DNA from: Legionella quinlivanii
Lineage (GTDB): Bacteria > Pseudomonadota > Gammaproteobacteria > Legionellales > Legionellaceae
Assembly (NCBI RefSeq): GCF_003265995.1
Contig: NZ_MVJN01000012.1
Location: 1-64,000 of the forward strand
Length of the DNA: 64,000 bases
Reading direction: 5' to 3'
Below the pieces are notes generated by a model that saw nothing but the letters and a program-made list of their open reading frames with translations, ran no database searches and had not been told where the DNA came from. This document shows positions 1-9,730 of this stretch, piece after piece; position 1 is the stretch's first letter; each line of letters starts with the position of its first letter. A program made the translations under genes and the position numbers.

Positions 1-101
1 AAATTTCTCTGACTATATTCTTTACTTCTCAAGCACTCAAATCTCTTCAAGCGCCCACACAGTTTGTCTTCATCTTCTTAATCAACTCGCCCCGAAGGCG
101 T
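1..101 (-). ncRNA. rRNA operon leader transcript (5' part, 16S gene off the window)
   Basis: Read on the minus strand, the bases just downstream of the promoter at 109-136 resemble the leader that precedes 16S rRNA in gammaproteobacteria, including the stretch CTGTGTGGGCGCTTG at about 48-62, close to the E. coli rrn leader. No mature 16S sequence is inside the window, so the gene itself should begin just beyond position 1. I could not place a convincing boxA. The identification rests on the promoter class plus the leader similarity. Confidence 0.6.
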
Positions 102-108
102 GATGCGT

Positions 109-175
109 ATTCTACGGATTTCGCTTCCCTTGTCAAACACTTTTTGCAAAAAAGTTTAAATTTCTTTTTTATCAC
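109..175 (-). promoter_or_regulatory. rRNA P1-type promoter with UP element
   Basis: On the minus strand there is a perfect -35 TTGACA (131-136), a 16-base spacer and a -10 TAGAAT (109-114). A GC-rich discriminator follows, and an A/T-rich tract (about 137-170) sits directly upstream as expected for an UP element. A 16-base spacer, GC-rich discriminator and UP element are the hallmarks of strong, stringently controlled rrn promoters. It begins just past the tyrS stop codon and points out of the window. Confidence 0.7.
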
Positions 176-1377
176 CCTGCCTTTTTAAGAAGCACCTTGG
201 CAATTCTTCGCTTACCTACCTGAATAATAAAGCTTTTTTCCATTTCCATTAACAATGCCGCATCCGCCAGACGCTCACCATTTAACTTGACTGCGCCCTG
301 TGCGGTCATTCGAATGGATTCGGAAGTACTTTTTGTTAAATCGAGTTGCTTTAAAATCTGGGCAACACTTAAAGGCTCTGAACATATAATAATTTGTTCG
401 GGTAAATCATCAGGAATTTCATTCTTGCGAAAACGCTCAATGAAAGACTGTTCCGCCAAATCGGCTTGTTCCTTATTATGGAAGCGTTCAATAATTTCCT
501 TGGCCAATCCGATTTTAACATCACGTGGATTATAGCCCTCTTCAACCGCTCGTTTCATTTTTGCGATATCGGCAGAGGATTTAAAACTTAACAGATTAAT
601 ATAACGCCACATCAATTCATCGCTAACCGACATAATCTTTCCAAACATACTATCGGCAGCTTCTTCTATACCTATATAGTTGTTTAAAGATTTCGACATT
701 TTCTTAACACCGTCTAATCCTTCTATTAATGGGGTCATCATAATGACTTGCGGCTCATGGCCGAAATGTTTCTGCAATTCTCGGCCCATTAACAGATTAA
801 ACTTCTGATCCGTACCTCCCAGTTCAATATCTGCTTTAAGCGCTACTGAGTCATAGCCCTGTACTAATGGATAGAGAAACTCATGAATGGCTATCGGCTG
901 TCCTGTACTATAACGTTTACTGAAATCATCGCGCTCAAGCATCCTGGCAACAGTATGTGTGGCGGCAAGACGAATTAGGTCGGCTGCGTTCATTGCCCCC
1001 ATCCATTGAGAATTAAAACGAACGATTGTTTTCTCTGGATCAAGAATTTTAAATACCTGTGCTTCATAAGTTTTGGCATTCTCAAATACGGCCTCCTGGC
1101 TTAAGGGCATGCGTGTGACATTTTTTCCTGTCGGGTCACCGATCATGGCGGTGAAATCACCGATCAAAAAAACAACCTGATGTCCAAACTGTTGAAATTG
1201 CCGAAGTTTATTCAATAATACGGTATGGCCTAAGTGTAAATCAGGAGCAGTCGGATCAAATCCTGCTTTTATGATCAGAGGTCTATCCTTGAGCAATTTT
1301 TTTTCAAATTCCTGAACAGGTAGGATTTCTTCACAGCCTCTTTGCAGTTCGGCATTCATCGATTCATCAATAATCAT
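172..1377 (-). CDS. tyrS: Tyrosyl-tRNA synthetase
   Basis: Class I aminoacyl-tRNA synthetase that charges tRNA-Tyr in the cytoplasm. The 401-residue length is normal for bacterial TyrRS. The HIGH-type signature appears as HLGH at residues 48-51 and the KMSKS loop is exact at 226-230. The GGTDQKFN stretch of the tyrosine-binding pocket is present, and the last 60 residues form the S4-like RNA-binding domain. The ATG at 1377 gives six extra residues before a second Met (1359) that many homologues would use, so the start is slightly uncertain. It lies directly upstream of an rRNA promoter on the same strand. Confidence 0.96.
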   Translation of the reverse strand: MIIDESMNAELQRGCEEILPVQEFEKKLLKDRPLIIKAGFDPTAPDLHLGHTVLLNKLRQFQQFGHQVVFLIGDFTAMIGDPTGKNVTRMPLSQEAVFENAKTYEAQVFKILDPEKTIVRFNSQWMGAMNAADLIRLAATHTVARMLERDDFSKRYSTGQPIAIHEFLYPLVQGYDSVALKADIELGGTDQKFNLLMGRELQKHFGHEPQVIMMTPLIEGLDGVKKMSKSLNNYIGIEEAADSMFGKIMSVSDELMWRYINLLSFKSSADIAKMKRAVEEGYNPRDVKIGLAKEIIERFHNKEQADLAEQSFIERFRKNEIPDDLPEQIIICSEPLSVAQILKQLDLTKSTSESIRMTAQGAVKLNGERLADAALLMEMEKSFIIQVGKRRIAKVLLKKAG

Positions 1378-1667
1378 ACAAGTAAAACCTTTTTTAGTGA
1401 TTGACCTAAGTTGTTCCAGCGAGTATCTTAGCCCGGTTATTGTGTTCTCGCTAGAGGATGAATAAACAGGACAGCTTTTTAGGCATGAATGCCCCAGTTG
1501 GCGAACCGTATAACAGAACAGATTATATGTTCAGTGGGTAACCAAATTTTAAAAAACGTGCGATTATTATTTCGCCGTTTTATTGGGATGGTAATAATAA
1601 ACCTAATTATCACTGTAATAATAATTTTAACATCACTCTAGAGGTTAGCAGTAGCAAAAGGCGAAAC

Positions 1668-3209
1668 ATGGATCAACGACCCAATGTCTCAATAAATAAT
1701 ACAAACAAGCCATCCAAGCTGTTGGCTCTTATCGCATTGGCGATTGCATTTGCCTTGCCTTTCATATTGGTCAAGACATTTCCACACAAGATTAAGCCAC
1801 CTGTAAGCAGCAAATCAACGACCTTATCTGAACTTGAAGAACAGGAAAAAGATATTCCTGATGAAGAGGAAGTTCCGGTTAATGAGGAAGAGCAAGAGGA
1901 TACAGAAGAAGCTGAAGCAGGCGAAACCATTCCAGCGCCCTCATCTATTATAGAGAAAGCGGAGCATATAGAGAAAGCTGAGCCGCAGAAAACCAGTCTG
2001 GAAGCAGCTAAAAAACTGGCCGAGGTAAAAAAACCGGAAATCAAAACGGCTAAACCGAATAAGCCCGCGGCTATACCCCCTGAAAAAGATTGGAAAATTA
2101 TTAAAACCCGTCCGGGTGACTCCCTGGCACTGGTATTCAATCGCGCCGGTATAAGCCAGAAAGTGTTGCAAACGATTCTTCATGATAATCCGCATACCTC
2201 GGCTCTCACCCGGTTGAAGCCAGGACAGGATATTCAGCTTCAAATCAAGAATAAGGTTCTTGAGCGAATGATGCTTCCTTTTACCAGCACCCAGTTTCTG
2301 GTCATCTATCGTGACGGCACTCACTATAGAAGCAAAATAGATGCAAAGAAAATGAACAGCCATAATCATTTCGCAACTGCCGTCGTGAATGGCTCCCTCT
2401 ATGGAACGGCCAAACGTTACAATATCCCGCCAAAACTGGTTAAACAAATGACCGATATCTTTACCTGGGATATTAATTTTGCCAAAGATATTCGTGCCGG
2501 GGATCGATTCACTATTATTTATCAGGCATTTTATATCGATGGCAAACAAGTCGGAACTGGTGATATTGTGGCGGTATCTTACAAGAATCGTGGAAAAACA
2601 TTTCAGGCGGTAAGACATACTAACCGCGATGGTCAGTCTGATTATTACACCCCCGAAGGCAGAAGTCTGAAGAAAGCATTCAACCGCTATCCGGTCCGTT
2701 TCAGCCACATCAGCTCTTCCTTCAGTCTTTCAAGGTATCATCCTATTTTACATTATCGACGAGCCCATAAAGGCGTCGACCTCGCTGCGTCTATTGGCAC
2801 ACCAATCATGGCCACAGGCTCAGGGAAAATTGAAATTATTGGCCGCCAGAATGGCTATGGCAATATGATTAAAATTAAGCATGACAAAAATTACAGCAGT
2901 GTGTATGGCCACATGCTACGATTTGAGAAAGGCTTATCACGCGGTGATTATGTCAAGCGCGGCCAGGTGATCGGTTACGTGGGCCAATCCGGACTTGCCT
3001 CTGGCCCTCATTGCCATTATGAGTTTCATGTCAATAATTTCCCCAGAAATCCTACTACCGTTGACTTGCCCAGAGGTTTGGAAATTTCTGCCAGAGAAAT
3101 GGCAAACTTTAGGGCAAACACCAGAACCCTTCTTGCACAATTAAAGATGTTTGAAGAGGCACAGCTTGCAAGTGCAGCTAGAAAAAACAGTAACAATAAA
3201 AAAGCATAA
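1668..3209 (+). CDS. M23 family murein DD-endopeptidase, membrane-anchored (MepM-like)
   Basis: Peptidoglycan hydrolase expected to cut cross-links in the periplasm. The 513-residue protein has a short cytoplasmic start, one membrane helix at about 18-38, a low-complexity Glu/Pro/Lys-rich linker (about 48-135), an OapA/LysM-like region (about 140-205) and a C-terminal LytM/M23 domain. Zinc ligands are visible in HKGVD (from residue 367) and in PHCHYEF near residue 450, where Cys replaces the more usual Leu between the two His. This architecture matches the MepM/YebA group. It is followed after 21 bases by an L,D-transpeptidase, so the two wall enzymes are probably co-transcribed. Confidence 0.9.
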   Translation: MDQRPNVSINNTNKPSKLLALIALAIAFALPFILVKTFPHKIKPPVSSKSTTLSELEEQEKDIPDEEEVPVNEEEQEDTEEAEAGETIPAPSSIIEKAEHIEKAEPQKTSLEAAKKLAEVKKPEIKTAKPNKPAAIPPEKDWKIIKTRPGDSLALVFNRAGISQKVLQTILHDNPHTSALTRLKPGQDIQLQIKNKVLERMMLPFTSTQFLVIYRDGTHYRSKIDAKKMNSHNHFATAVVNGSLYGTAKRYNIPPKLVKQMTDIFTWDINFAKDIRAGDRFTIIYQAFYIDGKQVGTGDIVAVSYKNRGKTFQAVRHTNRDGQSDYYTPEGRSLKKAFNRYPVRFSHISSSFSLSRYHPILHYRRAHKGVDLAASIGTPIMATGSGKIEIIGRQNGYGNMIKIKHDKNYSSVYGHMLRFEKGLSRGDYVKRGQVIGYVGQSGLASGPHCHYEFHVNNFPRNPTTVDLPRGLEISAREMANFRANTRTLLAQLKMFEEAQLASAARKNSNNKKA

Positions 3210-3230
3210 TCAAGATTTAAGGACAAACGA

Positions 3231-3821
3231 ATGAAAAAAATGTTGTTGGCGGCCCCACTGGCTTTAGGATTATTGACTTCATGCGATACATTCGACAAAC
3301 CTGATGTGATAACCGATGATGCCGGATATCCTCATTACACTACTCCCTACCAGGACGATACCCGCGGCCAGAATGCTTTTCCAATGACCTGGAATACGAA
3401 CGGTAAAAAGCTGTTTGTGTTTGATCCCAAAGCCTATGCCTGGGCAGCTTATGACGCACAGGGCAATCGGGTGATGACTGGCAGCGCTTCCGGTGGTATG
3501 GATTTTTGCCAGGACATTGATGAATCATGCCGAACCGTAGTTGGCACATTCCAGGTGTTCAATAAAAAAGGGGCGGACTGCAAATCCAGTGAATTCCCAA
3601 TTGCCAAAACTCCAGGCGGCAAAGAAGGTGGCGCTAAAATGCCCTATTGCATGCACTTCCACGACGGCTATGCCATTCATGCAGCCTATGAAGTACCACG
3701 CCGCAACTCCAGCCACGGCTGTATACGCGTTTTGCCAGGAGCGGCCAAATGGTTAAATCAGAACTTTATCGATGTAGGCACAACGGTGTTGGTTCTGCCC
3801 TATTCTAAACCAGAGAACTGA
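3231..3821 (+). CDS. L,D-transpeptidase (YkuD) lipoprotein
   Basis: Predicted periplasmic enzyme that forms 3-3 cross-links or attaches proteins to peptidoglycan. The 196-residue product starts with a lipoprotein signal peptide (lipobox LTSC, Cys19). The YkuD active-site pattern is intact: His in YAIHAAYE, then SHGCIR with nucleophile Cys164. A clear ribosome-binding site (AAGGA) precedes the ATG. Extra cysteines around residues 93-99 and 116-137 could form disulphides. It lies 21 bases after the M23 endopeptidase gene, suggesting a wall-remodelling operon. Confidence 0.88.
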   Translation: MKKMLLAAPLALGLLTSCDTFDKPDVITDDAGYPHYTTPYQDDTRGQNAFPMTWNTNGKKLFVFDPKAYAWAAYDAQGNRVMTGSASGGMDFCQDIDESCRTVVGTFQVFNKKGADCKSSEFPIAKTPGGKEGGAKMPYCMHFHDGYAIHAAYEVPRRNSSHGCIRVLPGAAKWLNQNFIDVGTTVLVLPYSKPEN

Positions 3822-3852
3822 TACTAATAACTGAGTAACTTCTCTACTAAAT

Positions 3853-3887
3853 GGTCGTTTGCGTACTATGAACGATACCAGACGACC
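3853..3887 (+). terminator. Hairpin downstream of the L,D-transpeptidase gene
   Basis: Nine-base arms GGTCGTTTG (3853-3861) and CAGACGACC (3879-3887) pair with one G-U and enclose a 17-base loop. There is no long T tract after it, so it may be a weak terminator or merely a stable hairpin. Confidence 0.3.
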
Positions 3888-4025
3888 CTTTGCCCGCTTT
3901 AATCTTGCCTTTCCCCCTCACAAATTAAGTCAATCGATTCAGGACAGGTTTTTTACAATAACGAAAGCTTGCCTTGGCTTTGCCCACTATGTATAATTTA
4001 AACTCACAACCAGATTGGACATAAG

Positions 4026-5462
4026 ATGTCGGAAAGTGACAACAAAGACGGATTCCCCATCTTAAAGGATACAATAATAGCAGCTCTTCATCGCTATAAA
4101 ACGGAATACCCAAGACGAGCGGCTTCTCCTCATAGAGCAACTGACATTGCCTACATTAGCAAAACAGTGAATACTGCTGCCAACCCTGACGATTTACTAT
4201 CAGAACTGGAGGATTATTTTAGCAGCGATTCTTACTACACAGGTATTACCGACAAAAGCGTACTGGAAGAATTGATAGTAGAAGAAATCCTTAAGATTAA
4301 TAAAGAACTCCAGCTATCATTCAATACATTCGGTTATTCACCACAACCACACTCCGCGAAACACGAGACACCTGAAGGGGCAAAAGATGGAAACATTTCA
4401 TTGGGTTCTTCTCTAAATGATTTTGTTCATTTTGCTATTGATAAATATATCAGTGAGAAACAAGGAAATATATCCGAATATAGACAGCATGATATTGAAA
4501 AACTAAGGATAATACTGGATGGAGAGCAAAACGACTTGAAAAAGATTGAGGCAATCGAGGAGTTTTTAAATGAGCTTACCCATCCTTTTAATAGTTATTT
4601 AAAACAGTATCTCAGACAGTCGCTGCAGCTCTTTCAATCCAACCCATCCAAAACATTTATTACCCGTATCTGGGAGCCTGACCTTCCATCGACTCCTGAA
4701 AAAATCATGGTGTTTCTGCATGGATGGCATGATAGCGTGAATTCAGCGGATAAATTGGCACGAGAAGCTGTAAAAAATGGCTTTAAAGTAATAGCTTATG
4801 ATCATCGAGGTCATGGTAATGATGCCCAAAGACAGAAAAGAAATATTTCTACTGATTTATTGCGAATTGATTTTCGCAAATTTCTAAGTCACATCAATGC
4901 TCAAAATCCACAGGCGGAACTGGCACTGGTGGGACACAGTATGGGAGGCGCGATTTTAACCGTAGAGAATGCTTTCATTAATAATCTCACTAATGAGAAT
5001 GGAAAAGCCGTGAAATGCGTTTCCTTGCTTGCGCCAGCTGTCATGAGCGGATTTCATAAAATGGCAAGTCCGCTTAAACTGTTCTACCGAAATATGCATC
5101 CCGATGTATATTCTGCACAAACTACTGGGCCTTCCCCACGTTTTGGCGGCAACGGCCCCTCTCTATTTGGCCTTTTAAATTTAATGCTCAAAGCAGCCCG
5201 CGCTTTAAAGCATTTATATCAGAAGGATTCATCTGGACATAGTCACTGGCATATCTATTCTGGCAAAAAGGATGCTTCTGTGAATTATAGTGAATTCGAA
5301 TCACTGCCTAATTCACATCATAAGCCGGTGCGTTTTTTTCCACGTGGTGATCATGCTTTGCAGTTTGGCCATCGATCGGGAACAGTGATTCGAACTCTGA
5401 TTAAGGATACAGAAAAGCACTTCTCTTCTACTACTTCTATTCAGCCAATTTCGCGTTTATGA
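4026..5462 (+). CDS. Alpha/beta hydrolase (serine lipase/esterase-like) with a long N-terminal extension
   Basis: 478 residues. The C-terminal half (about 225-460) is an alpha/beta hydrolase: oxyanion-region segment FLHGWHD, a DHRGHG motif, and nucleophile elbow GHSMGG with Ser305. A likely catalytic His lies in RGDHALQFGH near the C-terminus. The first 200 residues are hydrophilic, largely helical, and match nothing I recognise. There is no signal peptide, so the protein is either cytosolic or exported by a specialised system. The substrate cannot be read from sequence; monoacylglycerol lipases and S33 family members share this core. Confidence 0.75.
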   Translation: MSESDNKDGFPILKDTIIAALHRYKTEYPRRAASPHRATDIAYISKTVNTAANPDDLLSELEDYFSSDSYYTGITDKSVLEELIVEEILKINKELQLSFNTFGYSPQPHSAKHETPEGAKDGNISLGSSLNDFVHFAIDKYISEKQGNISEYRQHDIEKLRIILDGEQNDLKKIEAIEEFLNELTHPFNSYLKQYLRQSLQLFQSNPSKTFITRIWEPDLPSTPEKIMVFLHGWHDSVNSADKLAREAVKNGFKVIAYDHRGHGNDAQRQKRNISTDLLRIDFRKFLSHINAQNPQAELALVGHSMGGAILTVENAFINNLTNENGKAVKCVSLLAPAVMSGFHKMASPLKLFYRNMHPDVYSAQTTGPSPRFGGNGPSLFGLLNLMLKAARALKHLYQKDSSGHSHWHIYSGKKDASVNYSEFESLPNSHHKPVRFFPRGDHALQFGHRSGTVIRTLIKDTEKHFSSTTSIQPISRL

Positions 5463-5469
5463 AATTGGC
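5444..5469. terminator. Dyad between convergent genes
   Basis: Perfect nine-base arms GCCAATTTC (5444-5452) and GAAATTGGC (5461-5469) with an eight-base loop overlap the stop codon of the hydrolase gene and lie between it and the convergent spmB. No T tract is present, so function as a two-way terminator is inferred from position only. Confidence 0.35.
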
Positions 5470-5503
5470 AAAAGAGGCAAACGAATACCCAATACAAATA
5501 TCA

Positions 5504-6037
5504 TTATGCAAATAGATAACGGCAAACAGCAATACTAGCGATGATTCCGGCCAAATCGGCAAGTAAGCCGGCGGGGATAGCATGCCTTGTTCTTTTAATT
5601 CCTACCGCTCCAAAATACACTGCAATCACGTAGAATGTAGTTTCCGTACTACCCATCATAGTTGCAGCAGTTTTGGCGATGAATGAATTGCCCCCATGAT
5701 CATGAATGAGCTCCGCCATTAAGCCTGTTGATGCACTGCCGGAGAATGGGCGGATTAAGGCCAAAGGTAATAAATCGGAAGGCATACCCAGCTTGGAAAG
5801 TACAGGGGACAACAGACTACTCAGCAGCTCAAAGAAGCCAGAAGCGCGAAGCATACCAATTGCGACCATCATTGCGATTAAGTAGGGAATAATGCTGACA
5901 CTGGTTTCAAAACCCTGCTTTGCACCATTGATAAACGCTTCAAAAACGTCGACTTTTCGCAGAGCTGCATAAGCTGGTATTCCCACAACGAATGCAAGAA
6001 GCATCCAATTGGATAATTGATTAGCAAAATCACTCAT
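5504..6037 (-). CDS. spmB: Spore maturation protein B homologue (nucleoside-recognition/Gate domain)
   Basis: Integral membrane protein of about 177 residues with several hydrophobic helices. The conserved stretch RPFSGSASTGLM and the later GSTETTFYVIAVYFG match SpmB/YjiG-type proteins, a widespread Gate-domain family present in many non-sporulating bacteria. The ATG at 6037 lies just before the spmA stop codon (6030-6032), so the genes overlap by a few bases and are translationally coupled; a GTG start nine bases further upstream is also open. The transported substrate is unknown. Confidence 0.85.
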   Translation of the reverse strand: MSDFANQLSNWMLLAFVVGIPAYAALRKVDVFEAFINGAKQGFETSVSIIPYLIAMMVAIGMLRASGFFELLSSLLSPVLSKLGMPSDLLPLALIRPFSGSASTGLMAELIHDHGGNSFIAKTAATMMGSTETTFYVIAVYFGAVGIKRTRHAIPAGLLADLAGIIASIAVCRYLFA

Positions 6038-6641
6038 GAGAAACACTTAATTTATTTATTCGGTAAACCGGAAGTTTGGCAAGCTGTTTGACAGCTACAA
6101 TACCCACTATTGTTGAACAAGTAGTAGCCAAAAGCGAACTGACGATGACAGAGCTGGGATGCAAAGCACCATTAGCAGCCAGAAAGGCGATTGCAGTTGC
6201 CGGAATTAACTGAACACTGGAAGTGTTAATCGCGAGAAAAGTACACATCGCATTACTCGCTTCCTGTGCATGCTCATTTAAACGCTGTAATTCTTTCATC
6301 GCCTTTAACCCAAAAGGAGTTGCTGCGTTGCCAAGGCCCAGCATATTGGCGGCAATATTCATCACCATAGCGCCCATCGCCGGATCATCCACCGGGACTT
6401 CAGGAAATACAGGTTTCATGACAGGCTTCAATAACCTCGCTAAACGATTAACCAGGCCAGACTCGGTGGCGATATTCATTATCCCAAGCCATAAGGCCAT
6501 AATACCGGTTAAACCTATCGCAATTTCAAAACCCAGCTTGGCAGAGTCTGTCACCGCATTGACCAGTTGATCCACTCGCCCTTGAATCACCGCAACGCAT
6601 ACTGAAAGCAGGATCATTCCGAGCCATATTGCATTTAGCAT
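6030..6641 (-). CDS. spmA: Spore maturation protein A homologue (nucleoside-recognition/Gate domain)
   Basis: 203-residue membrane protein, partner of the downstream spmB. The segment NMLGLGNAATPFGLKAM is a strongly conserved SpmA signature, followed by an Asn/Ser-rich membrane stretch typical of the family. The start ATG at 6641 follows a GAGGGA ribosome-binding site. SpmA and SpmB are encoded together in most genomes and probably form one membrane complex; in non-spore-formers the role is not settled. Confidence 0.86.
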   Translation of the reverse strand: MLNAIWLGMILLSVCVAVIQGRVDQLVNAVTDSAKLGFEIAIGLTGIMALWLGIMNIATESGLVNRLARLLKPVMKPVFPEVPVDDPAMGAMVMNIAANMLGLGNAATPFGLKAMKELQRLNEHAQEASNAMCTFLAINTSSVQLIPATAIAFLAANGALHPSSVIVSSLLATTCSTIVGIVAVKQLAKLPVYRINKLSVSHE

Positions 6642-6693
6642 AAATTTCCCTCAAACTGTTTGCCTGCTACACTTACATTACTTCAAGCGAACT

Positions 6694-7680
6694 ATGGCTT
6701 CTTTAAAAAAATTGATGCTTTTATCCAGCTGTTTAACGCTGACCTTTAATGTCTTTGCTATAAATGATCTTCCCCGAAAAGAGTTAGACCTAAGCATTGA
6801 GAAACTATATCACACTATCCCTGACATCTCTAAATTAAACATGCAGGCCCGTTTGGATAAACTAAGCAGCTCTTTTGTAGGAAAACCCTATATCCTCGGT
6901 TCGCTTGGGGAGGGACATAACGCTTATTTTGATCAGATGACACTCTACCGTTTCGATGGTTTTGATTGCGAAACCTTCGTGACTTCGGTTTTGGCTCTCG
7001 CACTTGCAAATAACCCTTCGGAGTATAAAGTCTGCCTGCAAAAATTAAGATATCAGAATGGTAAAATTGGTTTTATTAATCGAAATCATTTCACCGCCCT
7101 GGACTGGAATACCAATAATCAGCAGCAGGGGTATGTAAAAGACATCACGCGCAATTTTACTGATAAAAACAATCAGCCAGTGTACAAAGTTGCTGAAGCT
7201 ATAGTAGATAAGCCCTCCTGGTATCAGCACTTAAGCAGTAAATCCATTCGTTTAAACTCTCCCGACGCTAAAGAAACCGAGAAGCGATTAAGCAGACTTA
7301 AACAGCGGGGCAGCAAGCTTGCTGTGGCCAAAGAACAGATTGATTATCTGCCTCTAACTGCTTTATTTGATGCCAAGGGCGTCCCCAACCTTCATCTTTT
7401 CAAGCAGATTCCTGATGCAGCGATTATCGAAATTGTTCGACCGAACTGGGATTTGACACAGGCTATTGGCACCCATTTAAACGTTTCCCATCTCGGATTC
7501 GCCTTCTGGAAAGGTGATCAGTTAATTTTCCGACAAGCATCCTCCAATTTTGGAAAAGTAGTTGATGTGCCATTAATGGATTATCTTAAAGAAGCCTTGC
7601 CGAGCCCTACTATTAAAGGGATTAATGTACAGATTGTTTTACCAGAGAAGCCCCTGAATGCACAGTGCTCGGCAAAATAG
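6694..7680 (+). CDS. DUF1460 family N-acetylmuramoyl-L-alanine amidase-like protein
   Basis: 328-residue secreted protein with a typical signal peptide (MASLKK then a hydrophobic run ending around residue 22). The DUF1460 fold is an NlpC/P60-related amidase or cysteine peptidase. Here the catalytic Cys is in DGFDCETFV (about residue 92) and a conserved NRNHFTALDWN segment supplies the His/Asp region near 130-140. A role in periplasmic muropeptide processing is plausible. It diverges from spmA and is convergent with kup, only nine bases separating the stops. Confidence 0.82.
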   Translation: MASLKKLMLLSSCLTLTFNVFAINDLPRKELDLSIEKLYHTIPDISKLNMQARLDKLSSSFVGKPYILGSLGEGHNAYFDQMTLYRFDGFDCETFVTSVLALALANNPSEYKVCLQKLRYQNGKIGFINRNHFTALDWNTNNQQQGYVKDITRNFTDKNNQPVYKVAEAIVDKPSWYQHLSSKSIRLNSPDAKETEKRLSRLKQRGSKLAVAKEQIDYLPLTALFDAKGVPNLHLFKQIPDAAIIEIVRPNWDLTQAIGTHLNVSHLGFAFWKGDQLIFRQASSNFGKVVDVPLMDYLKEALPSPTIKGINVQIVLPEKPLNAQCSAK

Positions 7681-7689
7681 CAGGCGGGA

Positions 7690-9564
7690 CTATATGAAAA
7701 AGTACGTTCCAATAGCAATAGTACGGTTGTAGGGCAAATTATAGAACTCGATATTCAGATTAGCCGAGTAGTTTCGCATCAGAAACGCAAACAATTTCTC
7801 CTGCCAGTAGAAGGTCAATGTTTTGATTCGTTTGGATGCCATCACATTGGGGATCTCAACCAGATAAGTTGCAGAATCAACATTCAGCTCATAAGGCAGC
7901 AGTTTTTTTTCATTAAGGGCTGACAGGGCATGAGGAATGGAAATATTATCCATAAATCCATAATGCAGGGTCAACTGGCAGATTTTTTCATCAAGCTGTG
8001 TCAGCTCAAAGCGTTTGCTATAATGAACTCTGGGCTTATTTTCCACCTGATAATTCACAATCAGAATATTCTCAGGAACCGCAAGACTTAGTTTAAGAAA
8101 ATGTAAAAAGCTGCCGCCGCTGCGATCATAAATATCGGTCAGAAAAATTGCAGTAACACCCGGCAGATGATTCAAACTTTTATAATGTAACTGTTTGATT
8201 ATCTTCAGCAAATCGCCTTTCTGCATGTAATAGTGTTCTTTCAGATGCTTAAGACCCGTACTCCAGGTGTACATGACAATGGCAACCAATAAGGCAAAAA
8301 ATACAGGGGCCCAGCCTCCGGTAAGAAACTTATGTGAATTGGCTCCCAGAAATGCGAGGTCAATGATTAAAAACCCGGTGAAAACCAGGGCAATGCGCAA
8401 GATTGACCACTTCCATACCGTGCGAGCCGCATACACCACCATTGTTGTTACTAATAACATATCCAGATTAACCGCGATCCCATACGCATTGGCCAATCCG
8501 TCAGTACTTCTGAAGAAAAATAGCAAGGCCATCGTACCGATTAGCAGAAAAAAATTCATTTGTGGAATGTAAATCTGCCCCTGATGTTCGGATGAGGTCT
8601 GCACAATCGGCAGTTTAGGATACAAACCCAATAGAACTGCCTGTTTGGTTAATGAAAAGGTAGCCGATATGACAGCCTGGGATGCGATAACTGTGGCCAG
8701 CGTGGAAATAATCAGCAAAGGCATAAAAAACCAGGAAGGAGCCAGCAGATAAAAGGGATTTTCTATTGCTTCAGGATGCAGGAGCAGATTGGCGCCCTGG
8801 CCAAAATAGTTGAGTAATAATCCTGGAAGCGCTACAAAAAACCAGCTATAGCGAATTGGATTTTTACCAAAGTGGCCAATGTCTGCATACAGAGCTTCTC
8901 CACCGGTTACGGCCAGGAAAACCCCTCCCAATAGCAAATACGCCCGCCAGCCATTTTCATAAAAGAACTCATAAGCATAATAAGGGTGAACTGCCTGAAG
9001 CACTTGCGGGTATTTAATAATCTGCACGAAACCCAATGCGCCAATCGTTATAAACCACAGTAAGATCAGAGGACCAAAGGCAGCACCAATGCGCCCTGTT
9101 CCTTTGGATTGCATTAGAAACAAACAAATCAGAATAGTGGATGATAATAAGGTAATATAGCTGTCGAATTTGGGCGACAATAGCTCAAGGCCTTCCATCG
9201 CACTGGTAACGGAAATTGCCGGGGTCAGCATGCCATCCCCAATCAATAAGCCCGCTGTAAAAATTGCAATGAGGTAAAACCAGTGCCGATGCTTGCTCTG
9301 TTGCTGTTTGAGCAAGGCAAGTAATGCCAGGCCTCCACCCTCCCCTTCATTATCCGCCCGGAAAATAACAATTAAATATTTTATTGAGATAATGATAATT
9401 AGCGACCAAAAAATAAGCGATAAAACGCCAAGCACATCAACTCGATTGATTGGCAGATCACCCAATGTTTCCTTGATTGCATACAATGGACTGGTTCCAA
9501 TATCGCCATACACGATGCCCAGGGCAGCGAGTGCAGTAGAAAACGTTACTTTTTTTTCAGTCAT
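7690..9564 (-). CDS. kup: Kup family potassium uptake permease
   Basis: Inner-membrane K+/H+ symporter. The 624 residues match the family length. The N-terminal GIVYGDIGTSPLYA and later GGEALYADIGHFG, GQGANLLLHP and NAYGIAVNLDM are classic Kup signatures. About twelve membrane helices cover residues 10-430, followed by a roughly 190-residue cytosolic C-terminal domain. The start ATG at 9564 fits the usual N-terminus. It stands alone, convergent with the DUF1460 gene. Confidence 0.96.
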   Translation of the reverse strand: MTEKKVTFSTALAALGIVYGDIGTSPLYAIKETLGDLPINRVDVLGVLSLIFWSLIIIISIKYLIVIFRADNEGEGGGLALLALLKQQQSKHRHWFYLIAIFTAGLLIGDGMLTPAISVTSAMEGLELLSPKFDSYITLLSSTILICLFLMQSKGTGRIGAAFGPLILLWFITIGALGFVQIIKYPQVLQAVHPYYAYEFFYENGWRAYLLLGGVFLAVTGGEALYADIGHFGKNPIRYSWFFVALPGLLLNYFGQGANLLLHPEAIENPFYLLAPSWFFMPLLIISTLATVIASQAVISATFSLTKQAVLLGLYPKLPIVQTSSEHQGQIYIPQMNFFLLIGTMALLFFFRSTDGLANAYGIAVNLDMLLVTTMVVYAARTVWKWSILRIALVFTGFLIIDLAFLGANSHKFLTGGWAPVFFALLVAIVMYTWSTGLKHLKEHYYMQKGDLLKIIKQLHYKSLNHLPGVTAIFLTDIYDRSGGSFLHFLKLSLAVPENILIVNYQVENKPRVHYSKRFELTQLDEKICQLTLHYGFMDNISIPHALSALNEKKLLPYELNVDSATYLVEIPNVMASKRIKTLTFYWQEKLFAFLMRNYSANLNIEFYNLPYNRTIAIGTYFFI

Positions 9565-9730
9565 TGTTCGACTTTTTTAATTAATGAAAGGATAACTATA
9601 CCCAAACTCCTTGCTTCTGCGTAGTTTAATCAAAAAATTTTTCCTTATTTCTCAAGGAAAGCACTTCTGCTCGTTGCGAAATTGCAAGGGATCCTTAATA
9701 ATGGAAAAATTGTTCTGTTCAGGATTAGGA

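Noticed and set aside
1941-2708. 255-codon minus-strand ORF
   Set aside because: Antisense to the M23 endopeptidase gene, whose product has clear domains. Shadow frame.
5504-6641. spmAB as evidence of sporulation
   Set aside because: The pair is widespread in non-sporulating Gram-negative bacteria and no other sporulation gene is seen.
9611-9730. N-terminal extension of the OmpA-like lipoprotein
   Set aside because: Upstream codons would bury the signal peptide. The lipobox only makes sense with the start near 9731.
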